Source: Skeletonema tropicum (taxonomy: Eukaryota > Bacillariophyta > Thalassiosirophyceae > Thalassiosirales > Thalassiosiraceae). From it: a stretch of 64,000 nt of DNA. The translations under genes and the position numbers were made by a program. Numbering within the stretch: the stretch's first letter is position 1; every line of letters starts with the position of its first letter. The notes beneath the pieces are model-generated. The model made no database searches. It saw only the letters and a list, made by a program, of their open reading frames with translations, and had not been told where the DNA came from. The stretch lies in assembly GCA_037178625.1 (NCBI GenBank), contig CM074135.1, positions 250,001-314,000 on the forward strand, written 5' to 3'. Positions 32,080 through 43,582 of this stretch are shown piece by piece.

Positions 32080-34263
32080 TCAAAAAACTTCTGACTCTAC
32101 CACCTCCATCTTCTTCTTCTTCATTGCCTCTGCCTCCCTCTGTGCCTTTCTTTCCTCCTTTGCCTCCTTCTCCGCCTTCTTAAAGAGCTTGTACGCCGTT
32201 GCTTCATCATTCCCATCTTCGACAAAATTTTTAAAGATCGTAGCTCCCTTCTTCGTATTGAACGTCATGCCACCTGGTGAATACCACCGTTGATCATACT
32301 TGTCACCGGTAGAGCGAGGGATATTCTTCGAAGTCCACCCTTCCGGGAAATCTGCCGCTGGTTCGGAGGGGATGTCGTCGTAATCTTTGCGCTTCGGACC
32401 ACGTTTCTTTACCTCGGAATCGGCTTTCTTAGTGGCTGCTGCTGATTTCTTTCCATCATCTTTGGCAGGAGTTGACTTCTCGTCCGCCTTTGATGTTTTG
32501 ACCTTTTTCCTGCTGGGTGATTTAGGTGCATCGGCAGTTTTATCATCAGTCGATGAAGCCTTACGCTTCTTCTTGGATGCTTTGGTTGCCTCCGAAGCAG
32601 CAGCAGTTTTGGCTTTCTTCTTGGCTGATTTTCCTTCCTCCTCGGGGGCTGATGACTTTTTGGCACTACTCTCCTCCTTATCTGATTTCGACGATCCCTT
32701 GGCCTTCTTTCCGGAGGATGGCTTAGTAGAATCCTCAGTCTTCTTCGAACCGGCCTCTTTCTCTTTCTCTTGAGTAGCCAACCACACACTCACCATCTTC
32801 TTGCCATTGTCTACAGAAGGGGCAGCCTTGTCGTCCTCTCCAGAATCTTCCTTCGCAGCAGCAGGTGGCTTCTTTGCACTCTTCTCCTCATCACCCTTAG
32901 CCTTCTTGGAAGAGCCCCTGGTCGTCTTCTTGCTAGATGATGACTTGGTAGAATCGCCACTCTCCTTCGACTTCTTCGACGGAGCCTTCTTCTCATTGCC
33001 TGTTGCTACATTTTCCTTCGCCTTCTTGGCCTCCTCGTACACACGAAGCATCTCATTGCCTTTGTCGACCGAAGGGGCCCTATCTCTTCCAGCAGCTTCT
33101 GTACCTTCTGTACTCGCAGATGGTTTCTTCGCAGCACTATCATCCTTGGCAGTAGCAGTAGTTGCCTTGCCCTTCTTTGGCGTGATTTTGGTAGTCTTCT
33201 TAGCGGATATCACTTTGGGAATGGAGGGAGAATCAGTCTTAGATGAGGAGGATGACTCGTTCAACTGTTTGGCCTTGGCCGCTTCATATTTACGAATCAT
33301 ATCCATGCCAGCCTTTTTCGAAGGCGTCTTCGATTCTGCCGCAGCGGATTCTTCAGGAGGACTCTTCTTTGCAGCAGCAGCAGCAGCAGGAGCAGCAGCA
33401 GCAGCGGGTTTCTTTGGAGCACTCTTCCTCTTTGCAGCGGAGGCGGCGGCTCCCCCCTTCTTGGCCGCTGGTTTCTTTGCACCATCATCATCGTCACCCT
33501 CCTGCGTCTTCTCTGCACTCTTCGCCTTCTTGTTTGTGGATGCAGTTGGCTCCTTTGGTGAAGCCTTGCGCTTACCTGCAGCGGTTGCCGCAGCTACAGC
33601 AGGAGCAGTAGCGGAGCCAGAATACAAGGAAATGTCAGGAAGGATATCATTCTCGCCATTCGCAGCCTCCACACTGAACTTATCAACACAACCAGGGAAG
33701 CTCAAATGCTCGTCGAGTGTAAGCACAGAGGTGCGTGAAACTGTTGACGGCAATGGTGGATGAGTCGATGACACGGCCATAATGACTAAATTCACATCAA
33801 GTGACGTGGGTAGAGACTCCCCTTCCGCCAGCTGTAGTATGGGAAGATGAGGCTTCGCCATCAGTTGCAACGCCCCCTCCTCTGTCGGTACAATTGCCAT
33901 GTTCACCTCCGTGTAGGATGGCTCGAACGGTAGACGAGCAAAGCCGGGGATATCAGCGGGTGACCAATTCAGCTGAATAATAATTGCATATCCATCACCC
34001 ACACGGGCTTTGTAGTGTGAGAGGCGCTTGCTCGGACTGATCTTCGTCAAGATCTTGAGAAGCAGCGATGGATCGACCTTTGGTAGATATTTCTCCACAA
34101 CAATTTTGCAGAATTCTCCCCATGATGTTGATGTGCAATCGGATAGGGAGAGGGTGATGGGGATGGTTGTTCCCTCGATGTGCACGATGATTTCCACCAT
34201 GGTTTCGGCGGTGGCGGCGGCGGCAGGATCATCGGCGCCGCTCCTGGGCACTACTTTGGGCAT
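32080..34263 (-). CDS. Lysine-rich protein: shared N-terminal 'TWGELCK' domain plus MBD-like C-terminal domain
   Basis: 727 aa. Residues 22-225 are the domain shared with the genes at 22728-23846 and 45202-47637. Residues 226-627 are a Lys/Ala/Ser-rich, chromatin-protein-like tail. In it, a short helical motif of the form GxxMxxxYExAKxKE recurs three times (~316-332, 397-417, 481-503), twice preceded by APSVD. Residues ~638-680 (FPEGWTSKNIPR..., QRWYSPGGMTFNTKKG) have the P.GW...R...G..D..Y.SP.G..F pattern of methyl-CpG-binding (MBD) or related domains. The extreme C-terminus is a charged coil. A nuclear, DNA-bound role is inferred from the composition and the MBD-like end. The frame is open throughout; start at ATG 34263. 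Confidence 0.8.
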   Translation of the reverse strand: MPKVVPRSGADDPAAAATAETMVEIIVHIEGTTIPITLSLSDCTSTSWGEFCKIVVEKYLPKVDPSLLLKILTKISPSKRLSHYKARVGDGYAIIIQLNWSPADIPGFARLPFEPSYTEVNMAIVPTEEGALQLMAKPHLPILQLAEGESLPTSLDVNLVIMAVSSTHPPLPSTVSRTSVLTLDEHLSFPGCVDKFSVEAANGENDILPDISLYSGSATAPAVAAATAAGKRKASPKEPTASTNKKAKSAEKTQEGDDDDGAKKPAAKKGGAAASAAKRKSAPKKPAAAAAPAAAAAAKKSPPEESAAAESKTPSKKAGMDMIRKYEAAKAKQLNESSSSSKTDSPSIPKVISAKKTTKITPKKGKATTATAKDDSAAKKPSASTEGTEAAGRDRAPSVDKGNEMLRVYEEAKKAKENVATGNEKKAPSKKSKESGDSTKSSSSKKTTRGSSKKAKGDEEKSAKKPPAAAKEDSGEDDKAAPSVDNGKKMVSVWLATQEKEKEAGSKKTEDSTKPSSGKKAKGSSKSDKEESSAKKSSAPEEEGKSAKKKAKTAAASEATKASKKKRKASSTDDKTADAPKSPSRKKVKTSKADEKSTPAKDDGKKSAAATKKADSEVKKRGPKRKDYDDIPSEPAADFPEGWTSKNIPRSTGDKYDQRWYSPGGMTFNTKKGATIFKNFVEDGNDEATAYKLFKKAEKEAKEERKAQREAEAMKKKKMEVVESEVF

Positions 34264-34859
34264 CTTCTTCGTTGCTATTGCTATCCAATGTATTAGCAGG
34301 GTAGATGTTGTTGGTGTTGTCCGTCGGTAGCATTACTTAGCAGCTGCGCCGGATGGTGATGTGGAGCGTCGAGCGTCGCGTGGAGCTGCGCAAAAGATTT
34401 TTTGTGGTGGTGCGCTGCGTGAACGAAAAAGCGTGGCACAAAATTTCGCCGGAAGAGCGGCCAAAAGAAGAAGTGTCGATGAGGGGCTAAAACGTATCGT
34501 AATTTCATATCGCAGCTCCTTGGTCCCTCCCGAGCTATCCAGCGGGTCAAAGTTGGTAGGGGTGTAGGTACAGTGGACAGTGGCTTGTGCTTCAGTAATG
34601 CAAGCAATTGCAGATGTAGTCTCTTCATCTCAGTTGTTATTCAGTTACCACTGCACCCAATCCAGTGCTCAACCTTACGCTGTCCTCAAGGACCGTCGCC
34701 TCTTCAACTGATGTCAAGTCACCCACCTAGTCTCTTAGCAAGCCGAGAGTCGAGAGAGAAAGGGCTAAGGTTCTGGCTATGCGTGGACCGCCGACGTCAC
34801 TCACGCCGAACGCCGGGAGTGCACGCCACAATCACGCGGCGTCCTTTGGCAAGAGAAGA

Positions 34860-35065
34860 TTCATCTTCCTCGCCATCGTTATCTTCATTAAGTTCAAAAA
34901 TATGAGGTGACAGGTCGAGGAAAGGAAGGACATTCATGATCACAATGTCTGCACCACCTGGATACGCTACTCTGCTCTCGTACGAACGGATTCTGTCCCA
35001 TTATGACACTCAATGAGGCCTCTTTCCTCTTCTCCCACAGAGCAAGGACAAGTATGGCAGCAGCC
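34860..35065 (-). pseudogene. LRR_5 C-terminal relic in the tRNA-Val block, copy 1
   Basis: The minus strand gives the family's final motif (VIMNVLPFLDLPPHIFELNE) and, upstream and frameshifted, ALWEKR from the conserved C-terminal helix. Equivalent relics sit in the other block copies, so the relic predates the amplification. Confidence 0.65.
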
Positions 35066-35572
35066 GTAGCAGCTTAACCAGATGATATTCTATGTGCGAG
35101 CACGCATTTCCCTAGCACTTATCCGAGCAAATTCACTCCTGCTCCGATGGATTAGAGACAGACGCCACCACATCCGGTCACTCATTGAGAGTGGGCCGGG
35201 GATGCCAAACTAGCACACCTCTGAATTGCTTTTAATGCGGATCTATTTGAAGCACCTAACACCTAATGAGTATGATCACTCTCGTCATGCATCTCACAGG
35301 CATTTGAGCTTTTCATCTCAAAGGTTGCTTTCTCCTTGTTTACATACTTACATGAAAAAGATATTAGATATGATTTGTCCTTCCATTCGGCAGTGAATGA
35401 CAATGCTTCTACAGCGACCACCTGTTAGGAAACAACTGAAAATGTTGTGTGTTGCATACCTTTGAACAAAAGTAAGTAGAACTTCCTGGCAGAGTGACAG
35501 AAGGTATTGTAGGGCGGGATTGAGGGTCGGTTGAGAAAGCAAGGAATTGGAGCAAAAAGCAGGATGCAAAAT

Positions 35573-35644
35573 TGTTCCGAGAGGGTTTCGAACCCCCGAC
35601 CTTTTCGGTGTAAACGAAACGATCTACCACTGATCTATCGGAAC
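35573..35644 (-). tRNA. tRNA-Val (anticodon UAC), copy 1
   Basis: 72 nt including the discriminator A. Acceptor stem GTTCCGA/TCGGAAC is perfect. The D arm is GATC-loop-GATC, the anticodon stem is TTTCG/CGAAA with loop TTTACAC (anticodon TAC, reading GUA), and the T arm is GGGGG-TTCGAAA-CCCTC. There is no intron. A T-rich terminator follows on the minus strand (about 35555-35562). Confidence 0.95.
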
Positions 35645-36699
35645 CGGTTATGAGCCCTGTTTTGGCAGCATTTGTCAAGTTCATAATTTTCGACTCATTG
35701 AGATATAACCTGGGCCCATGCTAGAGATACAATAGCCCGAGCAAGCACGTGTCATCTCTCCAGTGCTGTTAAATGGTGGACTGTGGCGGTTGCTCATATC
35801 AGCAGCAATGGATTCACTAACATGGATTGAACATTGAAAGCTCCGAAGCTGGAGAAGGAGAAGAAGGGACAGTGGAGAAAACACGGGCAAGAGCGAGATA
35901 GAAGCCTCCAACTGTTGAAGGTTTCTGCTTTAGTAAGGTTGGATAATATAGCAGCAGCGCCGAACGCTGTGGCTTCTTCCAGTGTAAGCTGTGGTGTCGC
36001 CAGAGTATTTATTGTAGAGTTCACATTGTGTGAGGGCGTGAGAAGGGACAAGTGGAAGAGGTGAAGGAACTGCTTCTGCAACCGCAACCGGAGGAGAGCG
36101 AGAAAGTAGGAGCAGAAGAGGTTATTCTAGTGAGATGAGACCGGGAGTGATTCAAGCTCAGAGGAAAGTGCCGAAGTTGGGGAGGATGACAGCACAAGAG
36201 GGATAGAGGGTTTTTGTCTAGAAAAGAGCGTAAGCTTAAGGAGGATGAGATCACGGTGATCTTGGGTCAGCATGCAAAGGCGGTATAAACTTCAAACTCC
36301 TTAGTGGACAGACCGCAAAATTGTTTCAGGGTACAGTGATACTATCCATCAGAATGATGACACTCATCTGCATGGCCAGCTGTCTGCAGTGGATTATATA
36401 CCAGAAAATCTATTCTTTCAGGGGGATAAAAAGTATTGGCTCATTTTATGAGGTCTACTGCAATGGAGTTGCCGATGTCTCAACGTTCTTCATACAATGG
36501 AATTCAAAGGCAAAATGAATGCAGAAAAAGTACCATACTCATCTTCCCTGCTTGCATAGTCACCCGCAAGATGGGTTTCTCTGCGAGCGCAGACATCAAG
36601 AGTTGATCACAACTCGTCTTGATCATTGGGAGAAAGGAGATATTCTATCACTAGCCAAAGCAGTGGAAGTGGAAGGACAGTCGGGGTGATTGGGTAGTC

Positions 36700-37130
36700 G
36701 TCCCGTGGGAGCCAATGGGATTGGGTAGGCAAGCGTCGATTTGCATCTACTCTTCAAAATGGAAACATTCGACAGGCTGTATGCGACTGCTTGTGCAGTG
36801 GATGACTGCTTGTGCGGTGGATAAGGAGCCGGGTGTCCGCCCCTTGGGCTGTGGTGAAATCAGAATGCGGCTGTTCTCAGGAGCGATCCTTGATAAGTGC
36901 AAAGAGTGCACGCAGGGTGCCTGCAACAATGTTAAACTCTGTGCTGGACTCCAGTCTGGCATTGAACGTGCGACCCATGCCATGCTGGAAGTATTTTCTG
37001 AGCTGGCTGGGTGGCGAACATGCAGGAGGCGGAGTGTGTGTAACTTGGCCTTCGGGCATTACACATATCTTTCCCAACTAATGGACTGTCAAGTCCTCGG
37101 GCAGTGTTCGCACAACCCCTCTCTCTAGGC
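36700..37130 (+). mobile_element. Non-LTR retrotransposon reverse transcriptase fragment (N-terminal part)
   Basis: The frame from about 36715 contains AVDKEPGVRPLGCGEIRMRL followed by NNVKLCAGLQSGIERATHAM. This is the K.PGVRP.G.GE...R and LCAGL..GIE.A.HAM pattern of the reverse transcriptase carried by a non-LTR-like element common in diatoms. The catalytic YxDD region is absent; the sequence then joins unrelated material. Fragment only. Confidence 0.65.
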
Positions 37131-37320
37131 GCTTGCTGATAGAAATAAATGACTATTAACCCCGCAGTTGAAGATCCAGCTAGCCAACCCTTTTATACAC
37201 TGTCCTCCACCGACATCTGCAATTCCTCGCCACACGACACGCAGCTCGATGATAGAAGCCTTCCAAACATCTCATCGCCAATCTGTCAATACCCAAGTCT
37301 CAATCGAGTGACAGCACCAA
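37040..37320 (-). mobile_element. 3' end of a non-LTR element, internally deleted
   Basis: The minus strand matches the end of the element at 40549-41990: ETWVLTD, LEGFYHRAACRVARN, then a direct jump to MSVEDSV-stop (SVEDSV-stop in the longer copy) and the shared 3' flank (GGTTGGCTAGCTGGATCTTC and AGCAAGCGCCTA). Roughly 250 bases of the longer copy are missing between the two parts. Confidence 0.7.
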
Positions 37321-37582
37321 CCCGACATCGAAGTGTATATGGGCAAGAGGCCTGGCGTGCACGCCAATGCACGCCAAAGGACGCCCAAGGCGTGCACGTT
37401 ACAATCACGCCGAACGCCGGCGTGCAATCCAGGAAACATGCCGAACGCCGGCGTGCAGCCACCCCCAGAGTTCAGATAGAGTTGTCGTTGTTGTTGTATT
37501 CCTGATATCCACACTTCACTTCTCGAGTCATCGCCTCTCGTTCATCTTATCATGGCTGCCGAAGGCGGTAATATTGTTAAAT

Positions 37583-37850
37583 AGCATTACGCTGGTGCAG
37601 ACCCCGAAGATATTCCTCATGTGTAACTCACGCCTTGTGAGTCCATCACAGTCATTCCAGACGAGGCATTCGAAGATCATCGTTACATTGTTGAAGTCGC
37701 CTGTCATGAAACAGTCGAAAAGGTTGAACTACACATTCGCAGACTGCTAGCCTTTGCGAAGAGTAATCATGCCTTGCGTAGAAACTGTTGAGGACGATGC
37801 ATTCGATGGCTGTATGGCCCTGACAGACGTGGTGGAAGGAGACTAAATGC
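37583..37850 (+). pseudogene. Diverged LRR_5 fragment
   Basis: A frame reading ADPEDIPHV, stop, then ITVIPDEAFEDHRYIVEVAC and HETVEKVEL, followed after a shift by a VMPCVETVEDDAFDGCMALT-like stretch, has the spacing of LRR_5 repeats (I..DEAF..H..IVEV). It is interrupted by stops and shifts. Its sequence is distant from the other LRR_5 copies in this window. Confidence 0.55.
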
Positions 37851-38249
37851 AGCTGCACAGGGTGAATTGTGTTGCATTCATCATTTACCATGACCTGAAC
37901 TATCATTCCTGATCTGTAAAGAATGAACGCAATTGTTTTGTTCAATGGGCAAATTAATGCTAATCTGCCTCTTAAATTAACAATTCCATTGCTACACACC
38001 ATCCAAATGACTTCTCATCTCAGTTCGTTATTCAGTCACCACTGCACCCAATCCAGTGCTCAACCTTACGCTGTCCTCAAGGACCGTCGCCTCTTCAACT
38101 GATGTCAAGTCACCCACCTAGTCTCTTAGCAAGCCGAGAGTCGAGAGAGAAAGGGCTAAGGTTCTGGCTATGCGTGGACCGCCGACGTCACTCACGCCGA
38201 ACGCCGGGAGTGCACGCCACAATCACGCGGCGTCCTTTGGCAAGAGAAG

Positions 38250-38458
38250 ATTCATCTTCCTCGCCATCGTTATCTTCATTAAGTTCAAAAATATGAGGTG
38301 GCAGGTCGAGGAAAGGAAGGACATTCATGATCACAATGTCTGCACCACCTGGATACGCTACTCTGCTCTCGTACGAACGGATTCTGTCCCATTATGACAC
38401 TCAATGAGGCCTCTTTCCTCTTCTCCCACAGAGCAAGGACAAGTATGGCAGCAGCCGT
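38250..38458 (-). pseudogene. LRR_5 C-terminal relic in the tRNA-Val block, copy 2
   Basis: Same relic as at 34860-35065, with a few substitutions. Confidence 0.65.
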
Positions 38459-38965
38459 AGCAGCTTAACCAGATGATATTCTATGTGCGAGCACGCATTT
38501 CCCTAGCACTTATCCGAGCAAATTCACTCCTGCTCCGATGGATTAGAGACAGACGCCACCACATCCGGTCACTCATTGAGAGTGGGCCGGGGATGCCAAA
38601 CTAGCACACCTCTGAATTGCTTTTAATGCGGATCTATTTGAAGCACCTAACACCTAATGAGTATGATCACTCTCGTCTCATGCATCTCACAGGTATTTGA
38701 GCTTTTCATCTCAAAGGTTGCTTTCTCCTTGTTTACATACTTACATGAAAAAGATATTAGATATGATTTGTCCTTCCATTCGGCAGTGAATGACAATGCT
38801 TCTACAGCGACCACCTGTTAGGAAACAACTGAAAATGTTGTGTGTTGCATACCTTTGAACAAAAGTAAGTAGAACTTCCTGGCAGAGTGACAGAAGGTAT
38901 TGTAGGGCGGGATTGAGGGTCGGTTGAGAAAGCAAGGAATTGGAGCAAAAAGCAGGATGCAAAAT

Positions 38966-39037
38966 TGTTCCGAGAGGGTTTCGAACCCCCGACCTTTTCG
39001 GTGTAAACGAAACGATCTACCACTGATCTATCGGAAC
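38966..39037 (-). tRNA. tRNA-Val (anticodon UAC), copy 2
   Basis: Identical in sequence to the copy at 35573-35644, with all stems intact. It sits in the left arm of the inverted repeat. Confidence 0.95.
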
Positions 39038-39673
39038 CGGTTATGAGCCCTGTTTTGGCAGCATTTGTCAAGTTCATAATTTTCGACTCATTGAGATATA
39101 ACCTGGGCCCATGCTAGAGATACAATAGCCCGAGCAAGCACGTGTCATCTCTCCAGTGCTGTTAAATGGTGGACTGTGGCGGTTGCTCATATCAGCAGCA
39201 ATGGATTCACTAACATGGATTGAACATTGAAAGCTCCGAAGCTGGAGAAGGAGAAGAAGGGACAGTGGAGAAAACACGGGCAAGAGCGAGATAGAAGCCT
39301 CCAACTGTTGAAGGTTTCTGCTTTAGTAAGGTTGGATAATATAGCAGCAGCGCCGAACGCTGTGGCTTCTTCCAGTGTAAGCTGTGGCATCATTGTATTT
39401 TTATCATTGCAGTGTTCCGCGTTCCGCATTGAGTCAAGACAAGCAGGACTTATACTTAGTACAGATTTTCTCCCTCTCCTGTTGCTGTTGCCTCGAGACA
39501 GACAAGGGTGCCTTGTTGCGGTATGTAGGATCGGCAGTCCGCGTCAGTAATGCGGGTGTCAAACACAGTTGGACGCTGTCTTTGTCAGAGAAGTGGGAGA
39601 CCATCACATCTCCACGATCCTCCTACTCCTATGTTGTCACTCGTATCGACCCATCTGGTGCGTTCTGTTGTTG

Positions 39674-40156
39674 TTAGTTTTGTAAGCGGCAGCATCCTCT
39701 CCAGCGGAGCGTGGATACCTGAGTAGATAAAAGGTCCGTAATCAACAGCACCAGGAGTAGTATGAAGGCTTGCTCGCGTAAGGAGCCAAATTCCGTCATA
39801 ACGTCATTGTGGTTGTGGCTGCAATGTACGAGTACGAGGCCGTCCACCCTGCATTGGAGAGCATGTTCAACCGTAATTTTTGCATCACATCCATCGCGTA
39901 GGTCCAGCAAATCCAGCGGTAAGGCTGTACCGAAGACGTAGGTTGTCTCAAAACTCTTCCACCAACAGAATTTTGCCATTGAGGCGGTTTGGGATTGGCG
40001 GATTGGTACTGTCGTCAGCAAACGCACAAGCATCCAGTTTCTCACAGATCCGCTCCAACCTTCTCTTATCTTATCACCTGGTTTTCCCTTCCCAACTGGG
40101 TGAGTAAGTAAGCACTCAGCATCAGTCTTGCAAAAAATTTCCAAGTCGGACCGCAT
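39674..40156 (-). mobile_element. Retroelement C-terminal fragment (His/Cys motif), left arm copy
   Basis: The 160-codon frame has GDKIREGWSGSVRNWM, DLLDLRDGCDAKITVEHALQ, then HNHNDVMTEFGSL. The LP.D.C.GC.A..TVEHAL.C..GGLV..RHND....FG.L pattern is the signature segment downstream of the reverse transcriptase in the same diatom element family. The frame stays open but lacks the polymerase. Copies also lie at 42464-42946 and, more decayed, at 62971-63483. Confidence 0.7.
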
Positions 40157-40548
40157 TTTAGGGTAGGGCCCACATCAGCACTACCCAATATAGATCATAG
40201 TAGAGGTATGTTAGTAGATAAAATTTATGAGCTTGATGAAGGCTGGCATACTAGTAAGCCTTCTGATAGGTTGGTCAAACAAATCTGTGAATTTGGGCCG
40301 ATTTTGGAGGCTACTCGTTTCACACTGTGGTGCACATCTCATGTGTTCGAACAGGAGATAGGAGATATCTTGCACAAGTTGGTCAGTAAGTTGAGTTGGC
40401 ACAGCCCACCAACAATTGAGATTTGCCTGTCTCACTGATTTGCCAATTTTATAGACCTTGAGAAGAGCTTTCAGAATCACCGCCCAAATCCGTCTGAAGT
40501 CGATATCCCACAGAGATATGGGACTAGAACGGAGCCTATTGAGCAATT

Positions 40549-41826
40549 GTGCCCACATATGGGCGCATACCCGGAAAGCTGTTAAAGAACATCTGCAAAC
40601 CTAACTTGCAAGAGCCCGCGTATCATTTGCAGGGGTGCTTCTGTCCATGGTGTGCTATGGCATTGCTTGATGCCCCTAAATACTTGAGGAGGAAAAATCC
40701 TGGGGCTCTCCAACTACTGTATGATACACTACCCTATAGGAGTGGAACCGGCGGCGGGTGGAGTGCGATAAATGTAGTATGGAACTATCTGCGTGAGGGT
40801 GAGGCTGGCATTTGTTTGGAGACGCAACACGGTGTGTTTCGGTTTCGATCAAGGGTGTTGAATCGGGACTTTCTATTGAATGATGGAGAGCCGGAGACAT
40901 ATACTGCGTATGCCAGCTTTGGCGGGAGTTTTTTCTGCCCTGTGCCAGCGTGCCAGGAAGTCACTGATTGTTTTAACACTGCGTGGGCTCTTCGTCGGCA
41001 CTTCCGTGATCGTCACCCGCGGGACTATGTGGACGTCGAGGGATCTGGAGTCTTCCCGAAGTGTCATCTCTGCAATATGCAGACTGACCCACGGTGGGCT
41101 GCCAGACACGAGAGGTCAGAGTTCTGTCGGACGGGGAGGGAGAGGATAGTGCAAACTAATGAGGCTATTGCAAACCAGCGGGCTCTTGAAGTTGGCTTTA
41201 CGGCGTATGGAGAGGACCTCGAACGGGTGGAGGTGTTTAAGTATCTTGGTCGGCTCATGTCGATGGATGATACTGATACGCAGGCGATTCGGAGTAATTT
41301 GACCAAGGCCCGAAAGGCGTGGAAATGATATCTCGTCTCCTGCGTAGCGAGAACATGAAACCCAGGGTTTGCGGTAGCGGTATGTTTTTTCAGGCAGTCG
41401 TGCAGGCAGTGCTTTTGTATGGGAGTGAGACTTGGGTATTGACGGATTCGGCGTTGCGGTGTCTGGAAGGCTTCTATTATCGAGCTGCTTGCCGCATGGC
41501 ACGCAGGAATCGACCTAAGAAGAACGAACGGACTGGAGAGTGGAGGTATCCGGATAAGAAGGAGTTATTTGAGGAGGCTGGGCTGTATACTTTGACGGAG
41601 CACATCGAAAAGCGGAGAAAGACTATTGGGGCATACATCAGGGACCGCTCGATTCTGGATCTTTGTATGTAGGGATGGTGAGAGACAACGTGGTACCAGC
41701 AAACACCGATGGTGGTGGGAGCAGCCATGTGAGGCGGACCCGGAGAGGGAAGAGGACGCCTCTTCTATTGTATCTGGAGCCGCGTCTGAGGTGGAATCGC
41801 CGTTGTCTGTCGAGGATAGTGTATAA
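40549..41826 (+). mobile_element. Non-LTR retrotransposon, C-terminal ORF region, two frameshifts
   Basis: The first frame (to 41328) contains two zinc-finger-like segments (FFCPVPACQEV...HFRDRH and CHLCNMQTD...H) and VEVFKYLGRLMSMDDTD, the FKYLG motif that follows the palm in LINE-type reverse transcriptases. A shift near 41325 leads to VQAVLLYGSETWVLTDSALR, LEGFYYRAACRMARR and HIEKRRKTIGAYIRDRSILD. A second shift near 41670 leads to SKHRWWWEQ and the end SVEDSV. The catalytic YxDD box is not present, so this is a 5'-truncated, dead copy. The 3' flank to about 41990 is shared with 37040-37190. It occupies the spacer of the inverted repeat. Confidence 0.8.
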
Positions 41827-42463
41827 AGGGGTTGGCTAGCTGGATCTTCAAGTGTGGGGTTTAGTATAGTCTTTTATTTCTATAACAGCAAGCGCCTAGG
41901 GGTTGCACGAGCACTGCCCGCGGACTTGTTAGTCCATTCGTTGGGAAAGACGTGTAATGCCCGAAGGCCAAGTTACGCACACACACTACTCTATGCTCCA
42001 GCTTCTCAAGGAAAAAAGGCCTTATTGGATACTATCCTGAACCAGACAAATCCCATTACGTTTGTATGCCGCAAGATGAGGAAGCTGTAAGAGTAAGAGC
42101 GCCTTTGGCGTGGCAGATATTCCGCAGCCGCCAAAACCTCGGTGGAGTGCATGACTGTATGGTAATGCAGCCGAGAAGAAAGCGAAGAGGGGTCAAGAAC
42201 AAGAAGAATTAGGAACAGTGGGTATACTGCGTGGAAGTACTCGAGTAATGTACCTACATACAACCCCAGCCCCGGGCGGCTTATGCTGCGTTTGTGCTGT
42301 CTCTTCAAAATGAATGGACATATATTCACAGATTTCTTTGACCAACCTATCAGAAGGCTTACTAGTATACCAGCCTTCATCAAGCTCATAAATTTTATCT
42401 ACTAACATACATCTACTATGATCTATATTGGGTATATAGTGCTGATGTGGGCCCTACCCTAAA

Positions 42464-42946
42464 ATGTGGTCCGACTTGGAAATTTTTTGCAAGACTGATG
42501 CTGAGTGCTTACTTACTCACCCAGTTGGGAAGGGAAAACCAGGTGATAAGATAAGAGAAGGTTGGAGCGGATCTGTGAGAAACTGGATGTTTGTGCGTTT
42601 GCTGACGACAGTACCAATCCGCCAATCCCAAACCGCCTCAATGGCAAAATTCTGTTGGTGGAAGAGTTTTGAGACAACCTACGTCTTCGGTACAGCCTTA
42701 CCGCTGGATTTGCTGGACCTATGCGATGGATGTGATGCAAAAATTACGGTTGAACATGCTCTCCAATGCAGGGTGGACGGCCTCGTACTCGTACATTGCA
42801 GCCACAACCACAATGACGTTATGACGGAATTTGGCTCCTTACGCGAGCAAGCCTTCATACTACTCCTGGTGCTGTTGATTACGGACCTTTTATCTACTCA
42901 GGTATCCACGCTCCGCTGGAGAGGATGCTGCCGCTTACAAAACTAA
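42464..42946 (+). mobile_element. Retroelement C-terminal fragment (His/Cys motif), right arm copy
   Basis: Mirror of 39674-40156 with a few substitutions; it contains DGCDAKITVEHALQC, in which CDGCDA restores the cysteine seen in family members, whereas the left copy has RDG. Confidence 0.7.
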
Positions 42947-43582
42947 CAACAACAGAACGCACCAGATGGGTCGATACGAGTGACAACATAGGAGTAGGAG
43001 GATCGTGGAGATGTGATGGTCTCCCACTTCTCTGACAAAGACAGCGTCCAACTGTGTTTGACACCCGCATTACTGACGCGGACTGCCGATCCTACATACC
43101 GCAACAAGGCACCCTTGTCTGTCTCGAGGCAACAGCAACAGGAGAGGGAGAAAATCTGTACTAAGTATAAGTCCTGCTTGTCTTGACTCAATGCGGAACG
43201 CGGAACACTGCAATGATAAAAATACAATGATGCCACAGCTTACACTGGAAGAAGCCACAGCGTTCGGCGCTGCTGCTATATTATCCAACCTTACTAAAGC
43301 AGAAACCTTCAACAGTTGGAGGCTTCTATCTCGCTCTTGCCCGTGTTTTCTCCACTGTCCCTTCTTCTCCTTCTCCAGCTTCGGAGCTTTCAATGTTCAA
43401 TCCATGTTAGTGAATCCATTGCTGCTGATATGAGCAACCGCCACAGTCCACCATTTAACAGCACTGGAGAGATGACACGTGCTTGCTCGGGCTATTGTAT
43501 CTCTAGCATGGGCCCAGGTTATATCTCAATGAGTCGAAAATTATGAACTTGACAAATGCTGCCAAAACAGGGCTCATAACCG

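Larger units (their letters stand above)
34625..35994. repeat. tRNA-Val block, copy 1 (direct repeat of 38015-39387)
   Basis: 1.37 kb nearly identical to 38015-39387, offset about 3391-3393 bp. It contains an LRR_5 C-terminal relic (minus strand), a tRNA-Val gene (minus strand) and anonymous sequence. Similarity stops after GTAAGCTGTGG. This copy reads CTCGTCATGCATC and AGGCATTTGAG where copies 2 and 3 have CTCGTCTCATGCATC and AGGTATTTGAG. Confidence 0.95.
38015..39387. repeat. tRNA-Val block, copy 2
   Basis: Direct copy of 34625-35994, embedded in the left arm of the inverted repeat. Confidence 0.95.
37894..40292. repeat. Left arm of a large inverted repeat
   Basis: Pairs with 42324-44726. 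Coordinates of matching features sum to 82620 through most of the arm, showing essentially no indels; a single 4-bp ATAT difference near 40180/42440 shifts the sum to 82616. Only scattered substitutions are seen (for example RDG versus CDG in the reverse transcriptase remnant). The arm includes tRNA-Val block copy 2 and a retroelement fragment. The arm ends abruptly at TCTGTGAAT. Confidence 0.95.

Noticed and set aside
32801..33763. 320-codon plus-strand frame opposite the lysine-rich gene
   Set aside because: Its Ser/Phe/Ala-rich translation is what antisense of Lys/Ala-rich codons gives.
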